Origin: JAVBRU01 sp031547595
Lineage (GTDB): Bacteria; Bacillota; Clostridia; Christensenellales; Aristaeellaceae
Length of the DNA stretch: 13,603 bases
Assembly: GCA_031547595.1 (NCBI GenBank)
Contig: JAVBRU010000009.1
Coordinates: 1-13,603 of the forward strand
Direction of reading: 5' to 3'
Shown here: positions 1 to 7,496 of the stretch, in pieces
How positions within the stretch are numbered: the stretch's first letter is position 1
Layout of the letters: each line of letters opens with the position of its first letter
Made by a program: the position numbers and the translations under genes
The notes under the pieces: model-generated
Database searches by the model: none
What the model saw: only the letters and a program-made list of their open reading frames with translations
What the model was told of the DNA's origin: nothing

Positions 1-70
1 CCCCCCCCCCCCACCCCCCCCCCCCCCCCCCCCCCCCCGCCCCCCCCCCCCCCCCCCCCCCCCCCCCACC
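1..70. other. Near-homopolymeric C tract at the window edge, probable artefact
   Basis: 67 of 70 bases are C; the exceptions are A13, G39 and A68. The tract begins 14 bp beyond the stop codon of the solute-binding protein gene, where a terminator would be expected. A C/G homopolymer of this length with scattered single errors is unlike the rest of the window. It is what a contig end built from poly-G reads (a known failure of two-colour sequencing chemistry) would look like. I infer an artefact rather than biology, so nothing should be concluded about the operon's downstream end. Confidence 0.7.
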
Positions 71-81
71 GCGGCTAAAGG

Positions 82-1647
82 TTACTCGCCAAACGCAACG
101 TCATATGCGTTTTGATAAATTGCGATGAACTCCTGCAATCCCATGGCGTTGAGGCGCGCCACATAGGCGTCCCACTCCGCATCAATGCCGCCGTAGGCGA
201 GCCACTTGGCGCGCATTTCGTTGGTGTAGCTGAGGATGTCCGTCTGGATGAGGCTGAGGGTGTCGTTGTCTTCCTCGCTCATCAGGAGGCTGGGGAAATA
301 GTAGGTGGTGGCAACGGCGCGGTAGTAGTTTTCGTTGCGGTCGTACTTATCCTGGTGCGCCGCGCTGCGGCCCAGCGTGGTGTTATAGAAATCCATAAAC
401 AGGCCAACGGGCGCGTCGGAAGCAAAGGCTTCTTTATAGCGGAACTCGTCATAGCTGATGCCTTCGGGCACTTCGGCGTGGGAATAGGTGCCATCGCCGT
501 TATCAATCAGGTTGATGCCCACCGGGCCGTACATGGCCTGCATGCCCCAGTAGGAGTCATACAGCGTATCTGCCCAGGCCACCAGCAGCGCGGGGTTCTG
601 GCATTCCTTGGTGATGGAGAAGCCTGTTGCCATGGCGGTATTGGAGGATGTCCAGCCCCAGGAGGTGGTGCCGTCCGGGCCCAGCAGCGGGGCGAGCGGC
701 TCGTACTCATCCTCGTGGATGGTGCCAAGGTCGAAGGAGTTCCAGCACATAAACACGCCGATGTTGGCGATCTCGCCCTGATTCTGTGCGTTGTAGGTCT
801 TCTTGTCCATGGTGAAGCCTTCGAGGTCGATCAAGCCCTTGGAGAAGAAGTTTTCGTAGTAATAGTTGCAAGCGGCTTTATAGCCCTCCGTGGTGGGAAC
901 AAAGACGACCTTGCCGTTATCTACCACCAGGTGGGTGCTATCGTCGGTCATGGTGTCGGCATAGCCAAAGGCGCCAAACATACCGCCGATGTCACGCTGG
1001 GAGCCATTGAATTTGAATGTCATGGGGATTTCGTCATTCGGGTCGCCATTGCCGTTGGCGTCCTGATCACGGAAGGCGATCAGCACCTGCTCAAACTCTT
1101 CCAGCGTGGTGGGTTTCTCAAGGCCCAGGTTTTCCAGCCACTTCATGTTGATCATGATGTTGCTGGCAATGGTGCCGTCCTCGCCCTCCTCGGCGTAGGG
1201 CATGGCGTAGATGTTGCCGTCCGGCGCGGTGGCCATGGCCTTGAACTCCGGATGCGCTTCAAACAATGCGACGAGGTTGGGCGCATACTGCTCAATCAGG
1301 TCGTTGAGGGGGATGAGGTAGCCCTGGGAGCCGTAGGTCACAAGGTCGCTGCCAGAGAGCGAGTACTTGCCAAAGAAACCGTCGGGCAGGTCGATGCCCG
1401 CTGCCAACAGCAGGTTTTTCTTTTCGTCATACTCCGCCTGCTGGATTTTGTCCCATTCGATGTGGACGTTGGTCAGCTCCTCGAGGTTCTTGAAAAACAC
1501 CATCTGATCGGGATCGCCGTGCAGCGGGCGCACGCGGATGATCAGGCGGAACGAGGCTTTCTCCGCCACCAGCGGATACTCTTTTGCCACTGCGCAGCTC
1601 ATCAGCAGCGCCAGGCAGAGCAGCACACATACCAAGGTTTTCTTCAT
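82..1647 (-). CDS. Extracellular solute-binding lipoprotein of a carbohydrate ABC importer (LplA-like)
   Basis: This 521-residue protein should capture a sugar or oligosaccharide outside the membrane and deliver it to the two permeases encoded just upstream. The N-terminus is a lipoprotein signal: K2-K3, a hydrophobic stretch (about 4-16), then L15-M16-S17-C18, with C18 the probable lipidated cysteine. Residues 194-207 form an Asp/Asn/Gly-rich, EF-hand-like loop (D194, D196, N198, N200, D202, E206) of the kind common in large LplA/YtcQ-type binding proteins; calcium binding is inferred. Length fits that family. The ATG at 1645-1647 has a good AAAGGAGA site upstream. It is the last gene of the minus-strand operon, 67 bp after the second permease, with an RNA hairpin in the gap. 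The ligand cannot be read from sequence. The 3' flank runs into the poly-C tract. Confidence 0.9.
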   Translation of the reverse strand: MKKTLVCVLLCLALLMSCAVAKEYPLVAEKASFRLIIRVRPLHGDPDQMVFFKNLEELTNVHIEWDKIQQAEYDEKKNLLLAAGIDLPDGFFGKYSLSGSDLVTYGSQGYLIPLNDLIEQYAPNLVALFEAHPEFKAMATAPDGNIYAMPYAEEGEDGTIASNIMINMKWLENLGLEKPTTLEEFEQVLIAFRDQDANGNGDPNDEIPMTFKFNGSQRDIGGMFGAFGYADTMTDDSTHLVVDNGKVVFVPTTEGYKAACNYYYENFFSKGLIDLEGFTMDKKTYNAQNQGEIANIGVFMCWNSFDLGTIHEDEYEPLAPLLGPDGTTSWGWTSSNTAMATGFSITKECQNPALLVAWADTLYDSYWGMQAMYGPVGINLIDNGDGTYSHAEVPEGISYDEFRYKEAFASDAPVGLFMDFYNTTLGRSAAHQDKYDRNENYYRAVATTYYFPSLLMSEEDNDTLSLIQTDILSYTNEMRAKWLAYGGIDAEWDAYVARLNAMGLQEFIAIYQNAYDVAFGE

Positions 1648-1671
1648 ACAGAAAGATCTCCTTTCATATTT

Positions 1672-1699
1672 ATCAAAACGCTATACGCAAGCGTTTGAT
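1672..1699 (-). other. Intercistronic RNA hairpin between permease and binding-protein genes
   Basis: Arms 1672-1682 and 1690-1699 are inverted complements. They share a perfect 7-bp core (AAACGCT/AGCGTTT) extended by ATC/GAT with one bulged A, around a 7-nt loop. No T-tract follows, so it does not look like a simple terminator. In the minus-strand transcript it lies about 25 nt upstream of the ribosome binding site of the binding-protein gene. Such hairpins can stabilise a processed downstream mRNA and raise binding-protein levels relative to permeases; that role here is inference. An 8-bp palindrome TTGATCAA (1711-1718) overlaps the preceding stop codon. Confidence 0.5.
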
Positions 1700-1714
1700 T
1701 CCCAGGGAAATTGA

Positions 1715-2596
1715 TCAACCTTTCACTGCGCCAATCATCACGCCCTGGATGAAATAGCGCTGCAGGAAGGGGTAGAGCACCAAGAGCGGCAGCGAGGAGG
1801 CGATGATCACACCGTATTTGATCAGATCGCCCAGGCGCTGCTGGGCGGCCAGCGTGGAGGCGTCCTCCACCATATCGCCCATAGAATTTTCAAACAGAAT
1901 ATTGCGCAGCACCAGCTGCAAGGGGTATTTGGTGGCGGTCTTGAGGTAGATCAGCGCGTTGAAGTAGCTGTTCCAGTGGCTGACGGCATAAAAGAGTGTC
2001 AGCACCGCCAGGATGGATTTAGATAGCGGCAGCACGATCGATACAAAGAACCGCGCGTTGGAGCAGCCGTCCAGGAACGCCGCTTCCAGCAATTCCTCCG
2101 GAATGGACTGCTGGAAGAAGGTGCGCCCCACAATCAGATTCCAGGAGCTGACGGCCACGGGCAGCACCAGCGCCCACAGGGTGTTGTACAGCCCCAGCTG
2201 CAGCACCAACAGGTACGTGGGGATCAGCCCGCCATTAAAAATCATGGTGAAGGTGATCATCAGCATAAAGAAGTTGCGCCCGGCCAGGTCCTTACGGGAG
2301 AGGGAGTATGCCGCCGGCACCGTGATCAGCATATTGACCAGCGTGCCCACGCCGGTGTATAAGAGGGTATTGCCATAGCCGGTGAAGAATGTCTGGTATT
2401 TGAGGATGCGCTGATAGCCCTCCAGCGTGAAGCTCTGCGGCCACAGCACCACCTTGCCCGCGTACACCGCCACAGGGTCGGACACCGAGGCGATCACGAT
2501 AAAATACAGCGGATACGCCACCACCAGCAGAACAAGGGTGAGCACGATGTAGTTGAGCCCGTCAAAGGCCCTGTCGGCACGGCTGACTTTTTTCAT
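1715..2596 (-). CDS. Carbohydrate ABC transporter permease (LplC/CUT1 type)
   Basis: This 293-residue polytopic inner subunit forms one half of the translocation channel. The hydrophobic segments (first about residues 16-38) and the EAA-loop signature near residues 170-195 (EELLEAAFLDGCS followed by FFVSIVLPL) identify an MalG/LplC-family permease, which contacts the transporter ATPase through that loop. I chose the ATG at 2594-2596 because a GGAGGT ribosome binding site (2601-2606) lies 4-5 nt upstream. An in-frame TTG at 2611 would overlap the previous gene but has no site of its own. The gene follows its partner permease after 11 bp and is clearly co-transcribed with it. No ATP-binding subunit gene is present; Firmicute importers of this family often use a shared MsmX/MsmK-type ATPase encoded elsewhere, so that is the likely partner. 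Confidence 0.93.
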   Translation of the reverse strand: MKKVSRADRAFDGLNYIVLTLVLLVVAYPLYFIVIASVSDPVAVYAGKVVLWPQSFTLEGYQRILKYQTFFTGYGNTLLYTGVGTLVNMLITVPAAYSLSRKDLAGRNFFMLMITFTMIFNGGLIPTYLLVLQLGLYNTLWALVLPVAVSSWNLIVGRTFFQQSIPEELLEAAFLDGCSNARFFVSIVLPLSKSILAVLTLFYAVSHWNSYFNALIYLKTATKYPLQLVLRNILFENSMGDMVEDASTLAAQQRLGDLIKYGVIIASSLPLLVLYPFLQRYFIQGVMIGAVKG

Positions 2597-2607
2597 GCGT
2601 ACCTCCG

Positions 2608-3564
2608 TCAAAACAGCGAGGAATCGGAAACTTTTTTGGAAATAAAGTTTACCGACAGGATGAGCACCAGGTTAACCGCCGATTCGAACACGCCCACGGC
2701 GGCGGAGAAGCTGAACTGGCCGTCAATCAGCCCGCGCCTGTACACATACGTAGCGATGATTTCAGCGGTGGCTTTGTTGAGGGAGGTTTGCATCAGGTAC
2801 GCTTTTTCGAATCCCACGCTCATCACCTTGCCCGCGCCCAATATAAACATGATAATCACGGTGGGCAAAATACCGGGCAGATCAATATGCCACACGCGCT
2901 GCAGCTTGTTTGCGCCGTCCACCACTGCGGCTTCGTGAAGTTCCGGGCTGATGGCGGCCAAAGCGGCAAGGTATAGAATGCTGCCCCAACCCGCGCTTTG
3001 CCAGATGTCCGAGCCGATATACAGCGGGCGGAACCAGCCCGCTTCCGCCGTGAAGTGGATGGCTTTGCCGCCAAGGGCCACAATCAGGTGGTTGACAATG
3101 CCGGAAGAGGGCGAGAAGAACAGGAAAATCATGCCGCACAGCACCACGGTGGAGATAAAATGCGGCGCGTAGATCACCGTTTGCACCAGCTTTTTGTAGC
3201 GCTTAGAGGGAAGCTGGTTAAGCAGCAACGCCAATATAATGGGCACAGGGAAGGAAATCAGCAGGTTGCCAACGCTCAGCGCCAACGTGTTGGTCAATAG
3301 CCTTGTAAAATCCGCAGCACTGAAAAAACGGTTAAAATGCTGCAATCCCACCCATTGGCTGCCCCAGATGCCCTTGCTGGTCTTGTAGTTGCGAAAGGCG
3401 ATTTGCAGGCCATACATCGGATAATAGCGGAAAATCACAAAATAGGCGATGGCGGGCAGCAAGAACACATACAGCTGCCAATTGCCCAGCACACGCATGA
3501 GTTTGCGGCGGCGTTTCTTTTGCCGGAGCTGCTTGAGCCCCTGAGAGGTGGTGGCGGAGACCAT
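2608..3564 (-). CDS. Carbohydrate ABC transporter permease (LplB/CUT1 type)
   Basis: This 318-residue membrane protein is the second channel half of the importer and the first gene of the minus-strand operon. A very basic N-terminus (RQKKRRRK, about 14-21) precedes the first membrane helix (about 30-50). The segment just after that helix (FRYYPMYGLQIAFRNYK) is characteristic of LplB/YtcP-type permeases. The EAA-loop signature (PELHEAAVVDGANKLQRVW, then LP) lies around residues 208-232. The ATG at 3562-3564 is preceded by an AGAAGGGGG stretch about 9 nt upstream. The next gene's ribosome binding site begins immediately beside this gene's stop codon, suggesting coupled translation. The gene is divergent from the AraC-type sensor-regulator, a common arrangement for this transporter family. 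Confidence 0.93.
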   Translation of the reverse strand: MVSATTSQGLKQLRQKKRRRKLMRVLGNWQLYVFLLPAIAYFVIFRYYPMYGLQIAFRNYKTSKGIWGSQWVGLQHFNRFFSAADFTRLLTNTLALSVGNLLISFPVPIILALLLNQLPSKRYKKLVQTVIYAPHFISTVVLCGMIFLFFSPSSGIVNHLIVALGGKAIHFTAEAGWFRPLYIGSDIWQSAGWGSILYLAALAAISPELHEAAVVDGANKLQRVWHIDLPGILPTVIIMFILGAGKVMSVGFEKAYLMQTSLNKATAEIIATYVYRRGLIDGQFSFSAAVGVFESAVNLVLILSVNFISKKVSDSSLF

Positions 3565-3599
3565 GCGGCAGTGCCCCCTTCTGTGCTTTTTATGGCCAC

Positions 3600-3629
3600 A
3601 GTATAATCACGGACAAGCCAGAAACGCAA
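3600..3629 (-). promoter_or_regulatory. Candidate promoter for the importer operon
   Basis: Read on the minus strand, TTGCGT (3624-3629) and TATACT (3600-3605) are separated by 18 bp and lie about 36 bp upstream of the first permease start codon. The -10 is 5/6 of consensus and the -35 only 3/6. A weak -35 fits a promoter that needs an activator such as the adjacent AraC-family protein. No transcript evidence is available. Confidence 0.45.
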
Positions 3630-3646
3630 TCCTCATTTTTGAAATC

Positions 3647-3690
3647 CATATGCAAAAGTTGAAAATTTGACCAGATAACACATGAAAAAG
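3647..3690. promoter_or_regulatory. Candidate AraC-type operator: 12-bp direct repeat
   Basis: CATATGCAAAAG (3647-3658) and CACATGAAAAAG (3679-3690) match at 10 of 12 positions and are offset by 32 bp, close to three helical turns. They lie just upstream of the weak -35 of the importer promoter and 25-68 bp upstream of the -35 of the regulator promoter. AraC-family proteins bind directly repeated asymmetric sites, so this is a reasonable operator candidate. A chance A-rich similarity is also possible. Confidence 0.35.
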
Positions 3691-3714
3691 CCTCATAATA
3701 CAAAAAACTATGCC

Positions 3715-3743
3715 TTGTAACGGCTTTTGTGCTATGGTATCAT
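3715..3743 (+). promoter_or_regulatory. Promoter of the AraC-type sensor-regulator gene
   Basis: TTGTAA (3715-3720) and TATCAT (3738-3743) are separated by 17 bp, with an extended -10 TGG directly before the hexamer. They lie 28 bp upstream of the start codon. This is a good sigma-A-type promoter by inspection. Confidence 0.6.
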
Positions 3744-3771
3744 GAAGAAAAGATAAAGAGGGGGCGCGTAT

Positions 3772-6021
3772 ATGAAGGGGCGCAGCAAGACGTTCTACCG
3801 GTATGTGCTTTCCTATGCGCTGGTGCTGTTTCTGCCTGTATTGATATTGTTTCTGGTGCTGTATTCGTATGTGACGGGGCAGTTTTCTAAGGAGATTACC
3901 CAGCGAAGCTCTGCTATGCTCTCCCAGGTACAGGAGAGCTTTGATGCCCAGCTGGAGCAGTTGATCCACATCGCGTACATGATCCAGAACGACTCCTCCC
4001 TGAAACGCGGCACTGTCGAAAACGATGTCATTGCTGGGCGGAAGGCCGTGGCTACCCTCAGCAACTACAATTCCATCACCACCTTGCCCGAAACCATCTG
4101 GCTGTACCATTCTGGCAGCGGCGTGGTATACACCAGCTCCACCGTTATTTCATTAGAGAAGCTGTTTCAGCAGCAATACAAATACACTGCCCACAGCCAG
4201 GAAGACTTTTTGCAAACGGTGGACGCCGCGCCCGGCATCATCAGCTGGGGCGCGGACAGCGTGACGCAGTTTGGCGGGCAGGTGCGCGACTATATCACGT
4301 TGTTTATCGCGGTGCAAAGCGGCAACATTGTTCCCAAGACGCGAACGGTATACAGCATTCCCGTAGATGCCCTGCGCGTCCTGCTCAAGGGCATCACGCA
4401 AGATTATGAAAGCAATGTGCTGATCCTGGACAGCGCACAGCAAGTGATTATGACCACCGATGCCGCGCAGGATTTGCAAAATATGTATGCCGCGCAGGTG
4501 CAGCATTCTAAAACCAAGCTGATCCGCCGCCTGTCGTATGAGAATCAGGATTATTACGTGTCGGAAGTCACCTCCAAAATCGTGGGCTGGACGTATGTGA
4601 TTGTGACGCCGGTGCGCGTGATTGAGGAGCCGCTGCGGCAGGTGCGGCTGTACACGCTGCTTGCGCTGCTGTGTATTTGCCTGCTGGGCGGCGCGGCGAT
4701 CTATTGGATTTCCACCTATAATTACAGGCCGCTTCGCCGCCTCACGCAGCAAGCGTCCGCCTATGTGGCCGTCCAGCCGGGCGAGAACGAGATGGACACG
4801 GTATCCAACGCCTTGGAGCATTTGTCCCGCAGCAGCGACGAATATCGGAGCACACTGGACAACAACCGCCATGCGCTGCTGCAATCCCGCCTGGCGCAGC
4901 TGTTGCAAGGGCACGTGCAAAAAATTCCGGCCTTTTTGCAGGAGATGCAAAAGCTGGGCGTAACCCTGAACCCCGATGCGTCCTATGTGGTGATCATCCT
5001 GTACATCAAGCCCGGCGATTTTGCGCCCCGGCCGGAGGTAGTCACCACCGCTTTGCAATCGGCCTCGCTCGGCTTTGAGGAAGCGCTCACCTATCACAAC
5101 CGCGCCAACGAGGCCGTATATACCGCGCTTTTGCCCCTGGATGCCGAGGGCTTTGCCACGCTGGACGAGCAGCTGTACGCCATTCAGGATTACCTGCAAA
5201 CCGCGCTGGACACACAGGTTGCCATGGCTGTCAGCCTGCCCGTGGCGCTGGAGGGCATCTCCACGGCGCATGAACAAGCCGCCAAGGCGCTCAACCTGCG
5301 GCTGGTGCGAGGCGGCAGCAGCATCATTTTTTACGATCCCGATATGGAGGAGACGCAGACCCTCCGACATTATCCCCAGCAGGAGCTGGAACGCCTGCAG
5401 GGGCATCTTTTGCAGCTGGACACCAAGGGCACCTCGCAGTGCATTTATGAGATCATGCAAAGCATTGAGCGGCAAAACATGCCCTTTAGCGCCGCGCGGC
5501 TGGTGTGCTTTGATGTGATGAACACCACCATCCGCTGCCTGTATTCCGTGGCCGATCACACCATGGCGCATATGCCCTCCGATCTGATGGAGCGGCTGAT
5601 CGGTTTTGACACCACCGAGGAACTGACGACGCTGCTGGAAGAACTGGTGCAGCAATCCACCCAGTCCATCCAAGCGCTGCGCCAACAAAAAACGGACGAC
5701 CGCCTCGCCCGCATCAAGCAATATATCGAAACCGCGTATGGCGACCCCAATTTCTCTTTGTATACCGTGGCCGATCACTTTGGCCTCATATCCTCCAACC
5801 TCTCGCATTATTTTCGCAATGCGACTGGCCAGAGCGTATCGGATTATGTGCAGCTGCTGCGCAAAGCCGAGGCCTGCCAGCTATTGACCGAGACGGAGCT
5901 GAGCATTCAGGCCATTGGCGAAAAAATCGGTATGATGAATGTGTCCTCGTTTATCCGCAACTTCAAGCAGCAGACCGGCATGACCCCGGGGCAGTACCGC
6001 GAGGAGGCACGGCGGGAGTGA
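3772..6021 (+). CDS. Membrane-bound sensor with C-terminal AraC-family DNA-binding domain
   Basis: This 749-residue protein resembles the YesS-like class of Firmicute transcriptional regulators that sense a sugar, directly or through a binding protein, and activate a neighbouring transporter. A membrane helix at about 12-34 is followed by an extracytoplasmic region (about 35-292) of Cache-like size and a second helix at about 293-314. A HAMP-like segment (YRPLRRL) and a long cytoplasmic linker come next. The AraC domain occupies about 644-743, with two helix-turn-helix units: the first near 663-690 (VADHFGLISSNLSHYFR) and the second near 711-743 (IGEKIGMMNVSSFIRNFKQQTG, ending GMTPGQYR). No kinase or receiver domain is visible, so this is a one-component regulator. 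The ATG at 3772 follows a GGGGG-containing site by 7 nt. Its divergent position makes the importer operon the likely target (inference); the ligand is unknown. Confidence 0.9.
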   Translation: MKGRSKTFYRYVLSYALVLFLPVLILFLVLYSYVTGQFSKEITQRSSAMLSQVQESFDAQLEQLIHIAYMIQNDSSLKRGTVENDVIAGRKAVATLSNYNSITTLPETIWLYHSGSGVVYTSSTVISLEKLFQQQYKYTAHSQEDFLQTVDAAPGIISWGADSVTQFGGQVRDYITLFIAVQSGNIVPKTRTVYSIPVDALRVLLKGITQDYESNVLILDSAQQVIMTTDAAQDLQNMYAAQVQHSKTKLIRRLSYENQDYYVSEVTSKIVGWTYVIVTPVRVIEEPLRQVRLYTLLALLCICLLGGAAIYWISTYNYRPLRRLTQQASAYVAVQPGENEMDTVSNALEHLSRSSDEYRSTLDNNRHALLQSRLAQLLQGHVQKIPAFLQEMQKLGVTLNPDASYVVIILYIKPGDFAPRPEVVTTALQSASLGFEEALTYHNRANEAVYTALLPLDAEGFATLDEQLYAIQDYLQTALDTQVAMAVSLPVALEGISTAHEQAAKALNLRLVRGGSSIIFYDPDMEETQTLRHYPQQELERLQGHLLQLDTKGTSQCIYEIMQSIERQNMPFSAARLVCFDVMNTTIRCLYSVADHTMAHMPSDLMERLIGFDTTEELTTLLEELVQQSTQSIQALRQQKTDDRLARIKQYIETAYGDPNFSLYTVADHFGLISSNLSHYFRNATGQSVSDYVQLLRKAEACQLLTETELSIQAIGEKIGMMNVSSFIRNFKQQTGMTPGQYREEARRE

Positions 6022-6187
6022 GGGGCCGGCGACGGGGAAACGCCGGGGCTACTCGCCCCAGAAACCTCTTCCGCCTCTCTTCCTCTGCCACAGACAGCGC
6101 TCGGCTCCGCCGCTCGGCAGGAGATTTCATCTCCTGCACCTCCCTTTAGTAATGGGAAATAATATGGTACTCAGCATCTTTTACCTG
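6022..6187. other. Non-coding gap downstream of the AraC regulator, with small hairpins
   Basis: I see no credible gene here. A GC-rich stem (CCGGCG 6026-6031 with CGCCGG 6041-6046, 9-nt loop) follows the regulator's stop codon but has no T-tract, so it is at best a weak terminator. A near-repeat of GCTCGG flanks GCTCCGCC around 6099-6117. It runs into a perfect 9-bp hairpin, GCAGGAGAT (6117-6125) with ATCTCCTGC (6129-6137) around a TTC loop. The rest (6138-6187) is featureless. Confidence 0.55.
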
Positions 6188-6347
6188 GGGCGTGTTTCAA
6201 AAGTCCGGGACGGGCAGGTTCGCGAGGATAAAGCGTCAGTTCAAGGCGGAAAACCGCTGGAATAGCACCGCTATTTCAAGGTTTGACAACGCAGAAATGG
6301 CGCTTCTAGCCTCCGAAGATGCATGGCATGGCTTTTGAAACACGCCC
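6188..6347. mobile_element. MITE-like element, 160 bp, perfect 16-bp terminal inverted repeats
   Basis: GGGCGTGTTTCAAAAG at 6188-6203 is exactly inverted as CTTTTGAAACACGCCC at 6332-6347. Between them are two internal hairpins: GCGG/CCGC with an AAAA loop (6246-6257), and AATAGC/GCTATT with an ACC loop (6261-6275). No open reading frame of transposase size fits inside, so it would be non-autonomous. The only target-duplication candidate is the dinucleotide TG on each side (6186-6187 and 6348-6349), which is at chance level. It sits between convergent genes, a harmless landing place. The hairpin could also act as a bidirectional transcription barrier. I cannot name the parent transposon. Confidence 0.65.
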
Positions 6348-6359
6348 TGATGCATAAAC

Positions 6360-7484
6360 TCAAAAATTCTTGGTCATGTCATACCGCTCGTAGAACTCCT
6401 TGCGGTAGCTAAGCAGCCGGTCGTTCAGTATCGCCTCGCGGATTTCCTCCATCATGTGCAGAAGGAAGCGCAGGTTGTGGATGGACGCCAGCCTGGCGCC
6501 GGTGATCTCCTGCGCCTTGAACAGATGGCGGATGTACGCGCGAGAGAAATTCTGGCACGCATAGCAATCGCAGCCCTCGTCCATCGGCTCAAAATCGCGC
6601 GCAAACTCCGCATTCTTCACCACCATGCGCCCGCGGCGGGTGAACACCGTGCCGTTCCTGGCAATGCGCGTGGCCAGCACGCAATCGAACATATCCACCC
6701 CGCGCAGCACGCCCTCAATCAGGCAGTCCGGTGTGCCCACGCCCATCAGATAGCGTGGCTTGTTTACCGGCATGTATGGCTCAATCTTCTCCAGCATGTC
6801 ATACATGATGGGCTTGGGCTCGCCCACCGATAACCCGCCAATGCCGTAGCCGGGGAAATCCATATCGGCCAGCACCTTGGCGCTCTCGATGCGCAGATCG
6901 TCATAAAATGCGCCCTGCACTATGCCAAAGAGCGCCTGATCCTCCCGCGTGTGGTATTTCTTGCAGCGCGCCGCCCAGCGGTGCGTGCGGTGCATCGCTT
7001 CTTCTGCCGTTTTGTGATCGCACGGATAAGGCGAGCATACGTCAAACGCCATGGCGATGTCCGCGCCCAGCGCTTCCTGAATCTCCATGGATTTTTCGGG
7101 CGAAATGAAACGCTTGCCGCCGTCCAGGTGGCTGCGGAAGGCAACGCCCTCTTCTGTGATCTTACGAAGGCCGGACAGCGAAAATACCTGGAACCCGCCG
7201 CTGTCGGTCAATACCGGCTTGTCCCATGCCATAAACTTGTGCAGCCCGCCCGCTTCCTTCACCAGGTCTTCGCCCGGGCGCAGATGCAGATGATAGGTGT
7301 TGGACAGCATGATCTTGGTGCCGATCTCAGTCATCTCGCGCGGGGTCATGGCCTTCACGGTCGCCTGCGTGCCCACGGGCATGTAAATGGGCGTGGGAAT
7401 ATCGCCGTGTGGCGTGTGTACTACACCCAGCCGCGCGCCGGACTGCTTGCAGGTCTTGATCAACTCAAACTCAAAATGGCTCAT
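6360..7484 (-). CDS. tgt: tRNA-guanine(34) transglycosylase (queuosine pathway)
   Basis: This enzyme exchanges guanine at the wobble position of GUN-anticodon tRNAs for preQ1, the first tRNA-level step of queuosine synthesis, in the cytoplasm. At 374 residues it matches the bacterial family. Visible landmarks are GTQATVK (38-44), the catalytic-region LTDSGGFQVFSL with D94, GGLSVGE (216-222) in the base pocket, the nucleophile D267 in MFDCVLATRIARNG, and zinc ligands C305, C307, C310 and H336. The start at 7482-7484 (MSHFEFELIKTCKQSG) matches the family N-terminus and has a GGAGG site, though only 3 nt away, which is short. An in-frame upstream ATG at 7541 would add 19 unrelated residues encoded by the neighbouring hairpin element, so I rejected it. 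I see no convincing promoter of its own. Confidence 0.97.
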   Translation of the reverse strand: MSHFEFELIKTCKQSGARLGVVHTPHGDIPTPIYMPVGTQATVKAMTPREMTEIGTKIMLSNTYHLHLRPGEDLVKEAGGLHKFMAWDKPVLTDSGGFQVFSLSGLRKITEEGVAFRSHLDGGKRFISPEKSMEIQEALGADIAMAFDVCSPYPCDHKTAEEAMHRTHRWAARCKKYHTREDQALFGIVQGAFYDDLRIESAKVLADMDFPGYGIGGLSVGEPKPIMYDMLEKIEPYMPVNKPRYLMGVGTPDCLIEGVLRGVDMFDCVLATRIARNGTVFTRRGRMVVKNAEFARDFEPMDEGCDCYACQNFSRAYIRHLFKAQEITGARLASIHNLRFLLHMMEEIREAILNDRLLSYRKEFYERYDMTKNF

Positions 7485-7496
7485 ATTCCTCCGAGG

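Noticed and set aside
66..74. CCACCGCGG near the window edge as cloning-vector sequence
   Set aside because: The similarity to a vector polylinker is only a few bases and the surrounding sequence is poly-C and native coding sequence; chance is sufficient.
112..1698. Long plus-strand open frame (528 residues) opposite the solute-binding protein gene
   Set aside because: It is a shadow frame: rich in Val/Gly/His, no recognisable domain, no ribosome binding site. The opposite strand encodes a clear lipoprotein with a signal peptide.
4153..5808. Long minus-strand open frame (551 residues) inside the AraC regulator gene
   Set aside because: High GC codon use opens the opposite frame; the composition is His/Gln/Arg-rich with no domain, and the plus-strand protein is a complete, recognisable regulator.
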